This document shows, piece after piece, positions 8,601 to 17,700 of a DNA stretch of 64,000 nt (its first letter is position 1; each line of letters starts with the position of its first letter). Below the pieces are notes generated by a model. That model was not told where the DNA came from and did no database searches. It saw nothing but the letters and a program-made list of their open reading frames with translations. Source of the DNA: Treponema sp. (GTDB lineage: Bacteria; Spirochaetota; Spirochaetia; Treponematales; Treponemataceae). The stretch lies in NCBI GenBank assembly GCA_017464425.1, contig JAFUDX010000032.1, positions 62,001 through 126,000 on the forward strand, in the 5' to 3' direction. Both the position numbers and the translations under genes were made by a program.

Positions 8601-11600
8601 GAAACTTTCGCTATATATTGGAGTGTACCTTCTCCACCGACAATTTCAGGGAGAATGAGAACATCATTTTTTGCGACAAAGTTTGCGTTTATACCTCTGT
8701 CTGCGATTTCGGCTATTGCACTTGCATTTCCTTTGCTGTCAAGAGTTGAGAAGAACACAAACTCACCTACCTCTGTGCCGTCTTTCATTTCTTTCGCAGG
8801 AGAAGTATACGCGGCATAATTAAGGCGTTGTTTGCTAGAATCTTTCTGACCAAACACTTCGTCAAAATTCCCATTAGCGATACTTGCATACGCACTTGTA
8901 TCAAAAGTAAACTTGCTATCAAATCCAAAATCAGTTCCGACAAAGAGTTTTGCAACTCGTGGTCGATTATTTTGGACACTCGTATCAACATAAGCGTGGC
9001 TTGAGTTGCCCGCATTATCAAATGAAACGACATGGATTCGAGCAGGACCGTCAGGAAGGTTTAACGAATCAAAAACAGCTGCCCAAGTATAGACTTCACC
9101 TTTTGCACGAAGCGTTTCTGCAATACCGTCACCATCATCACCTGCGACCGTGTAATAATCAGAGCCACTATCTTCAAGTGTCTCAACGCCAATATGGTCA
9201 ATGATTCCAGCGTAAATGAATTCTACATCAGCGGTATTTCCTTTAAGTCCCAAATCAGAATCAAGAGTTGCTTTTGTTCCAGAAATTGCATCAATTCTAT
9301 AATAGCCACCATTGATTTTTACCATTCCATACGGTCTATTGATGAATGTGTTCGTATCTCCAGAAAATCCTGAATAGGTAACGATTGTTTTTGAGTTTTC
9401 TGTTCCTACTGCTACATTCGATACTTTAAGAACAGGTAGCCCTTCAGAATTTACATAAATATCTCCTGTGCTTGTGTAATCAGCCGTCTTATAACCACTT
9501 GAACTTGATGGTAAGAAACGGAAGCCACTCGCTGTTTTTACAATTGGATTATACAGTTTACCCGTTCCGCTAGTTGAGCCAACCCGTTCAATCCAATATG
9601 AGACAAATGCAAGACCAGAACCGCTCTCAACAACCTGATCGCCCATTGAGAATGAGCCGTTTGAATTTTCGATTACATACTTATCACCAAGTTGGCCGTC
9701 ACCGATGAGGCGCAAATTTCCACCGGCAGTATAAACACCCGCAGAACCAGTTGCCTTTGCTCCAAGCGTGTCGTTGGTTTTATACATTTGAGGCGCAACA
9801 TTGTCAATGTTCAATGTAATCGCCGTAAATACATCCTGATGCGCACCGTCATAGCGGTATAAATTAGAAGAAAGATTGCCTTTATTTACAGGAATCGGAA
9901 TTGCAAATGAATAGCTTGTTGTTTTTGCAGAAGGCTCTTGTTTGCCATATTTGAACTTTCCGTTCGAGTCTTTTAGTTCAATTCCTTCAACAACAGAGTC
10001 ATCGGTTACCGTCGCAATGTAGAACCAGTGCGCACCGACATTGCCATCATCTTTGAGACCGCTGAACCACATATTCGCTTCATAATTTCGGTCGACAAGA
10101 ATTGTATGAGATTCAGTGGCACTTACTTTTACAAAACCATTTTCGATTCCAACAATCTGAGTTACTGCACTTGTGCTGAGCGTATCACTATCTGCAAGAC
10201 GAACGATTCGCTGAGTAACAAGCGCAGGATTTTCCGTATCAACATAGGCATAGCGAGTTGCGACTGATTCATAATCGTTTTCATCGTAAGAAGCAATAAC
10301 AACTTTTATTGCGGTAATTTTTTTGCTCGGAGATTCATTCTTAAGAGACTCAATCAAGCTAGAATTGAAACTAAATTCAATATCGAACGCTTCAACCGTG
10401 TCGTTTCCTTTTCCGCTCAGTTGTGAACCTGTAAGCGTAAGCACAATTCCCCCATAAGTACTATTTGTACTTACGGAAGAGCTTGGTGTCACGCCGTCAA
10501 CAGTCTTAATAGTAATGTCACTAGATGTGACCTTCGTCCATGTATTTGAATCACTTCCAGAAGTTTCATTAACCTTGCCTTTAACTGTTGCCGCATCATC
10601 TGTTGTATACCACAGTTCACGAACTTCAATTTTCTTGACAGCCTCATTATCAGTTGCAACACCGTTGAGTGTAACTTCTTCGCTGATTTTCTGCCAATCT
10701 TCAGTACTTTCTCCAGAATTTTTGTTCTTTGGATAAGAAATTTTTGCCGTTGGACGACCTTTTTCAACATCAACATAGAATGTGCTTTCAACAACATCCT
10801 GGTTTCCTGCCAAATCGGTCACAAGGAAGTACACGGGAACCTTACGATACTGAGGATTGTTTGTTTCATCAAAATAAGTCGCATATTCAAATTGGGCGTC
10901 AGTTGTTGGGTATCCTTTTTTTCCATCTTTGAGAGTTGCATCGCTTGTCGTTTTGAAGGCGTAGTACACAAAACTTTTTGCGTTTGAAATACCATATGTT
11001 GCGTTTGTGTAACTTTCATTTTCAAGATTTGAACTTTGGAAATCAATGCTCCAGTTTGCACTGATTTCAGAAGCAAAAGCATTCCAAGTAGCACCGCTAA
11101 GAGCAGAAACACGCGCACTCGGAGTTGTTGCAGCATTAAAACCAGCCTGCTGAGTTTTGTTCGGAACAATCCACTTGAATTTTCCGACCGCTCCGTCAAC
11201 GCCAGAAACACCTATATCTGTAACCGTTCCATTAATCGTTGTCTTTCCTGTAATCCATGTAATGTCGTTTGCAGTTGGATTTGCAGTTGTTGGGAGTTTT
11301 GGTGCAGTAACGGCAATTGTAGGAGCAGTTCCATCAACCTGCAAAACAAACTGTTGGTTTGTAGAAGAGTTTTTTGCAGTATCGTATACTGTAATCTGAA
11401 TCGTAACATTTCCATTGAATTCAATATTTTGTTTTTTAGGAGTTCCATTTGAATCTGTATCAACTGAATTATGTTTTCCGTTGATATATTCTTTTTTTAT
11501 TGTTCCTTTCAAAACAGAGTTAACATAAGACAAGTCACAAGCCGTAACCTCATTATTATTCACGGTCACTGTAGAATCAGAAAGCGGATATTGCGTACCA

Positions 11601-14600
11601 TTGTAAATCGCAGTAACGACGACACCCTTAGTTCCATCATCAAATACTTTTTCAATATCAATTCCACTAGCATTCTCTTGGTCTTTTACAGTAATTTCAA
11701 AAGAAACATCCTTTGTTCCATTTGCAGGAAGGTTTCTATCTCCCTCGTCAGGCTCTGTAAACTCAGGTCCAACTTGGTCTATTTTAATGACATAACTCGT
11801 TGGTGCAGAAATATTTCCAACATTGTCCTCCGCAGCAAGATAAATTTTGCTCGCACCACTCGGACTAAAACCAGAAATCGTACTTGAGAATTTACCGTTT
11901 GAATCCGTCCCCATTGCTCCAGTAGCGATTTCCTTTATTTTTTCGCCAGACGCAAGTTCTGATTCATCAACAGTTGGATTAATCACATAATGAATCGCAC
12001 TTATACCACTTTCTGTTTCTTTATACCATCCCTCAAACAAAAGAGCCGTATCCTTTCGCCAACTGCTATTCTCATTTTCAGAGTTGTATATTGCCCCGCC
12101 AATACGAATTGCTTTAGGCGTGTCATCTCCCTGTTCATCGGCAGTTACTAAACTAGGCTTTGTCACATCCGCATAATATTTTTCAGTAACAAACTCTTCT
12201 GATTTATTTCCCGCTTTGTCGGTCGCAGAGAATTTGACATCAAGATAATCGCCTGCAGCAAGGGTAATTTCGTCAAGAGGTTCTCCCTCGTCATTCGTCA
12301 TATCAAATGAATATACGGCCGCAAGCTCTCCCGTCTTTAGGCTCTCGCCATTTTTACGGATGTCATAAGAGGCTTCATATGGATTTTCTTCATCAATATT
12401 GCCACGCAAGCGAGATAAACCAGTTGCTCCGACCCAGTTTTTAACCGTTGTACCCGTTGTATCGGTGTAGACTTTATCTGCCTTTGTGATTTCTATAGTA
12501 GGAATTTTTGTATCAATGTGAACGATATATTGCGTTTGGAATTCACCGCCCGGTTGCGCATTTGTCGTTAAGTCAACCGTGTACAGATAGCGTTTTCCGC
12601 TTGCAAGAAGTGTTGTTTTTTGCTCTGCACTTGCTTTTTCAAGCAAATTGAATGTGAAAGGCTGCTCGAATTTTTGATTTTCTTCAGAATATGCAACCGT
12701 ATTTGTAAAACTACACACAGCATTGTCTTTTGTCAAAGATTCATCGGTAACTTTCAACTCATATTTTATGTTAATAATTTTTCCAGAATCACATGTTGCT
12801 TTTCCTGTTATGCTAAGATTTCCCAAATTGCTGTAACCGTTCGCAGAAATCACATCTTCTGTATTATCATTTTTGACAAAAGCGACACCTTTAAAAGTCG
12901 GTTTGTTACCTGTGACCGCAAGTTTAAATCCGTAGAAATTATCGCCATTCGTAAAGCCAAGACCTTCTTTATCACGGCCAGTCGCAAAGAAGAGATACAC
13001 AGAATCCGCGCTCGGTAATTCCTCTGGAAGCGTGTACGGATAGGTATAAGACTCACCAGAACCGCTTACATCGCCCGAAAGTTCTAGTTTTTCGAAGAGC
13101 GTGATTTTATTTTCTTCCATCCACGCTGCATTATCTGAAAGATATTTCGCCCAAATTTCATCATTCTTTGCAGCATGCGCAGCTTTTGTCTCATCGGTGT
13201 CAGTCGCTGAGTCATACACATATGTATCTGAAAGATTTTCCATATCTGTGTTGAGCTTATCAAGCAGCTCGGTATTAGCAGTTATAAATTCGCCGACTGA
13301 ATTCTGAGAAGCAAATGGACCGACAAGATATGCCCGCTCTGAATTTTTATCGATTGGGTCTTGGTTTAAGCCCTGAGTCGCAACGACAGAGAATTTTGCT
13401 TTTACCGTTGACTCAGACCACGGAGTTTTTGTTTCATCAGTTGCAGAGAGCGTTTTTTCGTATCCAAAACCAATGATGCTATAGGTTGGGTTAGCTTTTG
13501 GGTTAAGGGTAAACTTTGCCTTTGACTGAGAACTTCCTTCCGCAAGCAAAGCCGCTTTGAATTTGTCAAGATTTTCGCCAGAATATGTTCCGTTGATGAC
13601 CTGCATCATCTTGTTTGCATCAAAGTCATCTGAACCAACAATGTCTCGGATATTATAATATGCGAATAGCTTTGAAATTGAATTTCCCAAAGAAACTTGT
13701 GTCGTTGCGGCAGCTTCACGAGAAGATTCTTGCGTTGAAGACGGTGTTCGATAAACCTGAGCCTCATCAACCAATGTAATTTCGCAAGAATATTTTCGAG
13801 TTCCCGTGCGTGTAAGGTCATCGGCAAAATAAATATTGATATAATTGTTGTTAAGTTCATTACCTGTTGTTGTGGTATTGAGATAACTTGCAATTGTTTC
13901 GCTCGTACCACCAGCCGTCGTGACATTATTTACTGTAATCGGGTTGTTTTCAGAATCAGCGACAACAGTGCCTTCCTCATCATAAACAACAATTTTCATG
14001 GTGGAAACTTTGTGGGCATCAGCGATTGTTCCCGCGATTTTGAGTTTTGTTCCGTAATTTGTCATATCGCTTTGGTCATCTATCTGCGGACTTGTAATGA
14101 AGAAAATCGGCGGAGTATTATCGATTTCGACCGTTCGTGAAACAACAATTGATGATTTTCCCGAGGCATCAAAAGATTTTACAGAGATTTCATATTTGCC
14201 ATCTGGATATGTATAGATTGGTAAACCGAAATCATTTTCGTTTTCGGTTTTTGCGTTCAAAGAGATGCTCCAATTTTTTTTCTCTGCATCAAGGGTCGCG
14301 TCAAACCAAACGGTTTCTTCTTTCTCAGAAGATTCCGAAGCTTCAACATTTCTCACAGAAACTTTTACACTCGCAAGATCCTTATCATCTTCACAAGTAC
14401 CAGCTAAAATAAAGTCTTCCTTTATGACCGAGCTTGTTTCAGGATAAGTAATAGAAACAGTTGGCGGATTTACATCAACACTCGCTCCCAAGCCAGAATT
14501 TTCGCCGCAGGAAGCAAACATACCGATAGAAAGAAGTGATAAAAACACCCCCTTTCCTATCAGGCTCCTCATTTTCTTTTGACTTGATTTTTTCATTGCT

Positions 14601-14614
14601 TCATCTTTTTTCAT
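5618..14614 (-). CDS. Giant Ig-like repeat lipoprotein (2998 aa)
   Basis: Very large predicted surface or periplasmic lipoprotein. The N-terminus has a hydrophobic signal with lipobox GMFASC (lipidated Cys36). After this come many bacterial Ig-like modules, each opening with a motif such as DNTPPIFFITSP, DGTAPTIAVTAP or DTKIPTIEITKA and containing a GT/SG...D strand pattern; at least ten are visible up to about residue 2200. The last ~700 residues change character, with WSDILVDPATKYPVIIYY and similar blocks that suggest a beta-propeller-like region. The ATG at 14614 follows a weak GGGG-type site; an in-frame ATG six codons later is an alternative. It lies downstream of, and is probably co-transcribed with, the 1735-aa protein that shares the same Ig-like modules. 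Role unknown; adhesion or envelope scaffolding is inference. Confidence 0.8.
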   Translation of the reverse strand: MKKDEAMKKSSQKKMRSLIGKGVFLSLLSIGMFASCGENSGLGASVDVNPPTVSITYPETSSVIKEDFILAGTCEDDKDLASVKVSVRNVEASESSEKEETVWFDATLDAEKKNWSISLNAKTENENDFGLPIYTYPDGKYEISVKSFDASGKSSIVVSRTVEIDNTPPIFFITSPQIDDQSDMTNYGTKLKIAGTIADAHKVSTMKIVVYDEEGTVVADSENNPITVNNVTTAGGTSETIASYLNTTTTGNELNNNYINIYFADDLTRTGTRKYSCEITLVDEAQVYRTPSSTQESSREAAATTQVSLGNSISKLFAYYNIRDIVGSDDFDANKMMQVINGTYSGENLDKFKAALLAEGSSQSKAKFTLNPKANPTYSIIGFGYEKTLSATDETKTPWSESTVKAKFSVVATQGLNQDPIDKNSERAYLVGPFASQNSVGEFITANTELLDKLNTDMENLSDTYVYDSATDTDETKAAHAAKNDEIWAKYLSDNAAWMEENKITLFEKLELSGDVSGSGESYTYPYTLPEELPSADSVYLFFATGRDKEGLGFTNGDNFYGFKLAVTGNKPTFKGVAFVKNDNTEDVISANGYSNLGNLSITGKATCDSGKIINIKYELKVTDESLTKDNAVCSFTNTVAYSEENQKFEQPFTFNLLEKASAEQKTTLLASGKRYLYTVDLTTNAQPGGEFQTQYIVHIDTKIPTIEITKADKVYTDTTGTTVKNWVGATGLSRLRGNIDEENPYEASYDIRKNGESLKTGELAAVYSFDMTNDEGEPLDEITLAAGDYLDVKFSATDKAGNKSEEFVTEKYYADVTKPSLVTADEQGDDTPKAIRIGGAIYNSENENSSWRKDTALLFEGWYKETESGISAIHYVINPTVDESELASGEKIKEIATGAMGTDSNGKFSSTISGFSPSGASKIYLAAEDNVGNISAPTSYVIKIDQVGPEFTEPDEGDRNLPANGTKDVSFEITVKDQENASGIDIEKVFDDGTKGVVVTAIYNGTQYPLSDSTVTVNNNEVTACDLSYVNSVLKGTIKKEYINGKHNSVDTDSNGTPKKQNIEFNGNVTIQITVYDTAKNSSTNQQFVLQVDGTAPTIAVTAPKLPTTANPTANDITWITGKTTINGTVTDIGVSGVDGAVGKFKWIVPNKTQQAGFNAATTPSARVSALSGATWNAFASEISANWSIDFQSSNLENESYTNATYGISNAKSFVYYAFKTTSDATLKDGKKGYPTTDAQFEYATYFDETNNPQYRKVPVYFLVTDLAGNQDVVESTFYVDVEKGRPTAKISYPKNKNSGESTEDWQKISEEVTLNGVATDNEAVKKIEVRELWYTTDDAATVKGKVNETSGSDSNTWTKVTSSDITIKTVDGVTPSSSVSTNSTYGGIVLTLTGSQLSGKGNDTVEAFDIEFSFNSSLIESLKNESPSKKITAIKVVIASYDENDYESVATRYAYVDTENPALVTQRIVRLADSDTLSTSAVTQIVGIENGFVKVSATESHTILVDRNYEANMWFSGLKDDGNVGAHWFYIATVTDDSVVEGIELKDSNGKFKYGKQEPSAKTTSYSFAIPIPVNKGNLSSNLYRYDGAHQDVFTAITLNIDNVAPQMYKTNDTLGAKATGSAGVYTAGGNLRLIGDGQLGDKYVIENSNGSFSMGDQVVESGSGLAFVSYWIERVGSTSGTGKLYNPIVKTASGFRFLPSSSSGYKTADYTSTGDIYVNSEGLPVLKVSNVAVGTENSKTIVTYSGFSGDTNTFINRPYGMVKINGGYYRIDAISGTKATLDSDLGLKGNTADVEFIYAGIIDHIGVETLEDSGSDYYTVAGDDGDGIAETLRAKGEVYTWAAVFDSLNLPDGPARIHVVSFDNAGNSSHAYVDTSVQNNRPRVAKLFVGTDFGFDSKFTFDTSAYASIANGNFDEVFGQKDSSKQRLNYAAYTSPAKEMKDGTEVGEFVFFSTLDSKGNASAIAEIADRGINANFVAKNDVLILPEIVGGEGTLQYIAKVSDAATSPTAEISATKAGTNYALKEFLTGTALSGKLEAQQNGTLPSGLPTRGIYYSKETLEEYESWTTTAKESRYFNFTIWDNTGSDELIQGTNTLWALFSVPIVVNVIDDKAPTATFDTLYWTSKEDSSTVYDSETNQPLGHVDTEEDLNATNPQVAGEVYLRGTVTDSTIVSEILIQQPSYSGEPTDPVTIATRGDDGYWHTGYYNGSTWMPTYFDGSYMQTDNTEEPMTAPSWPTGWKGCEITYERKASQKDHEVKFKFQVDTTKYGVQTAQAYFVQGKDKKPNASGVENTIDQTTKNTPTARYNLDFVPYIQKITLSDGTEVSRSRLGRYPVRAGENIRIYGMNFKVGEVATVKFYETSKDATGTIQYDTNGSVKMGTVTTVSPNPSVTADGTNGNYVEVAAPSQSRFVSVTVESHETANNTNKNKKQNIEEGYLQKFVNTDQGLATASENGTNFWTDDRYIAVWNVETSFTGSINPHSGVIKKVTADNTDTSSNRLYVAETNGAGVSYEEQMQDTYFASISSDDMRVYTYDFGKASGTSMGNRYVFGQNNTDIFRGVPPDELDCTIIAGAPYYAVQQSWVGNVDANCWGPGLFMARIGWRFNQGELNADTTTANITNYHVIIEKQGASSEARNRNSSQGYDSVLKQFKNPRIAGWNNTTETLKYNNNGDAYSDSTDYVYISYYDSYARCLKFAGYKAGHRVTDASRLVEVSGYWGSELGKNADAHDLVKQVRTADNMDKGYAVVAGFDTLNNNPTQFKEEVGEWSDILVDPATKYPVIIYYNKTEKSLEVAVGNTYFPTHEGNVVKNGSAYNSATDHSEDGWTKYKGITPNSKADFGRYVSATMDASGNLHVAAQDATNAKLYYLFLEKTNGYKPKYTVIVDATSGAGRWTDIELTDASKSTPEGCKPVISYINTSYLGTTQGVKVAYLESVSETTLNFENMTDPAKWQAGDQRTSVLPDVKETKGASSKAIVGVGFNSDMLALDFLRGE

Positions 14615-14721
14615 ATTCTTACCCCATTATAAGAAAATATACATTTATAAATGAATAAAATTTCTAAATCACTGGAGATTTTAGAGATTTTTATACTATT
14701 TTAAGGTTATGTCGATTTTTT

Positions 14722-14741
14722 GAGGGGCATTTCTGCCCCCC
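14722..14741. other. GC-rich hairpin between the two giant genes
   Basis: GAGGGGCA and TGCCCCCC arms around TTTC, lying 20 bases after the stop codon of the upstream giant gene. There is a T-run only on the plus-strand 5' side, so it is not a standard terminator for the minus-strand genes; it may reduce read-through or protect mRNA ends. Confidence 0.5.
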
Positions 14742-14764
14742 AGTTTGCTTTTCCAGTTACTACC

Positions 14765-17700
14765 TTAGAATACATTCACACGCAGACCGAATGAAATCTG
14801 CGGGACAATACTCTTAACTTCTTGCCCTGAGCTAGAAACATCCGATGGAATGAACCATAACTGACCTTCCGTGTAGAATGCAATCGTTCGGAACATCTTC
14901 TGCTTTGCGAATGTAACGCGCGGGAATTCCAACTGCACGAGAGCAGCAGAAAGAATCTGCGACTTACCTGCACCAGATTCGTTGAATCGGCTGAAGTTAG
15001 CACCGACAGCCAAGTTCAAAGACAGCCATTCCCAGTCCGGACCGAAGTAATATCGGAACGGCATGTAGAAGACATTCGCAAGCAACTTAACGCCCCAAAT
15101 ATTGTTACCACCATAGCGGAGATTAGAGTTATCGAACAGGTTACGCTGCTGCTGAGTGAACTGGCCCCACTGGACCTGCAACTTAACATTGTCGTCGAAG
15201 AAGGTAAGACCAGCACCGACATTGAACAATGTAGCACCCCAGAATGACCAATCGAAGTACAAGCCCTGAATGAATCCTGGAACTTCGTACCAAGCTTTGT
15301 CACCTTTTCGCAATGCAAGCGTGAGGCTCTTAAGCGCGATGTCATCACGAGCCAAACCAGAGAATTCCATCTCCTGATTGTATCGGCCGCCCGCGCCCGG
15401 AGAAATGAGCTTGATAGTAGGTTTAGTGCTATCAACCTGAACGATACAGCGTGTGACAGCCGTTTCGCCGTTCTTCATCGTTGCACGGAGCAACAGGAAG
15501 TGATATCCCTCTGCAATGTCCTCGTTTTCGATACGATAACGCCACTTGCCGTTTGTAGAAAGTTTCTTGAATGTTTTGCCATTGTCGAGAGAAAGCTCAA
15601 CCTTTTCGACAGACTTAGCCTCAACAGCTTCTTTAAGTTCTTTTGGTGCGCCCTTAGCGTTTGCACGGACGACTTCTTCTTCATCGTAAGAATAGCCTGC
15701 ATTACCGATGATGTATGGTCGTTCAAATGCGAAGTCACCGTATGTCCAACTGTCGATTGTAACCCACGGACCGATAGCACCGTAGTTAAGGTACTGCGTA
15801 TTAGAAACAATCTTTGAGTTGTCAGAAAGGTATGCTTCAACACGGATTGTGTGCTGACCTTCTTCAATCATCGTCTGGTCAAGCGTGTACTTGAAGTAGC
15901 CGCTTTCGCTCAGTTCTGTCTGGGCAACATTCTTGCCGTCAACAAAGAGCGTAAGGCTCTGAATATTGCTTTCGCTGACCGCTGTACCATAGATATTGAA
16001 CAAGCCCTGTACGAATTCGCCGTTAAGCGGATAGAGCAAGTCGACTTTTGCCTTTGGAGCCTTTTTGTCGAGCTGCAAGTTACGGCTTACGCGAGTGATA
16101 TTTTCTGCCGCGTCAACACCAGTAAGTTCGATGTTGTAGAAGCCATCGTCAAGGTTTGTAATATCCAATGCCTGAGTGATGATTTCGTCAGGAGTAAGAT
16201 CTGTGCGCGCAAGGCGTGAGTTTACTGTTTTTCCGTCAAGAGAGCGGATTGTAATAAACAACTTGGTAAGGTTGATGTTATCAGTTGTCTGACCAGAAAG
16301 GAATACCATGCCCGTTGTCTTTGAATCATCAAGCGGAAGCATGAGATCCAATTTTGGAGGTGTATTGTCGATGTTAATCAAAGATGAATACAAGCCTTCG
16401 ATTCCGTACCAGTCAACAACCTTCATGAATACGACATGTGTGCCGTCTTCAACGACGCGCGTATCAAATTCATAGCTCCAGTTACACTGTGTCATTTCGT
16501 GACCGAAGTTGCCAAGTGCCTCGTTGTAAGAGTTTCCGTTATCAACAGAGATGTATACAGCCTTAATACCGTTTTTATCAGTTGCCACACCAGTCATTTT
16601 GATAGTCTGTTTGACCGTCTCGCTGATTGGTGGCGTAAGAACCGCACCCTTTGGCTCTTCGAGAGAAATACGGAAGTTACGGACGAATTCCGGGCCTTTT
16701 ACACCGTTAATATCTTCTGCGTAAATAGTGATTGAGTGCTCGTTATCAGTGAAGTCAGTAAGTTTCTTTGGAATGACGAAACTTGTGCCAATCTGGTCAA
16801 GCTCTTCAAAGCGGCCGTTGTCGAATTTGTAGAAAATCTTCGGACCTGCAATGACATCGCCATAATCATCCTTTTTGACGCCATCATCATCATAGATAAC
16901 GCCAGAGAATTCAAAGTCACGGGTGATGACTGCATTTTCTTCTGGAACATGGACTTCGGCGATTGGGAAATCACTCACAGTGTCAATGATGAAGTCCCAC
17001 TGTTTGACTTCGGTAGCATTGCCAATTGCATCGATAAACTTGAAGCTCATAAGATCATCGATTGGCTTTTCTGAAGTACCGACATGGGTAACAATCATTG
17101 TGCCAAGAGGAACATCAATCGGCTTTGGCGTTTCACCGCGTTTTGTGGGCGGGAAGTACTGAACCTGAGACAGTTTGCCATTATCTTTTGCCATGAATGC
17201 GATGAGGTTGTCACCGTTTACGATATCTTCACCGCCCGGAAGCAGAACTTCTACTTCTGGAGGAGTGGTGTCTTTTTGGATTGCGACAGATTTGACTGTT
17301 GATTTGCCCGTAACATCCGTTGCGCGGACATCAATTCCAATCAAGCCGTCTTCCGCGTTGCGGATATTGACAGTAGCAGAATACTGGCTGCCATTTGAGC
17401 GCATATCAGACCATGTTTCGCCACCGTCGATAGAGTACTCAACCTTTTCGATTCCGTTGACATCGGTCGCATTAACGGTAAGCGTAGTGCTTGTCTGTAC
17501 CCACAGATGATTTTTGGGAGAAACAATCTCAACATCTGGAGCAGTGCTGTCAACAACGAGATTTACCAAAGCGGCATTGTATGTTCTGCCGTTGCCGTCT
17601 TTTACATTTACGCCAACGCTCTTGTATGTGCCGTCTTTAAGACCAGTAAGAACGATTGATTTGCCTTCGTTAGAGATTGCGATGCCGTTCGTCATAACGC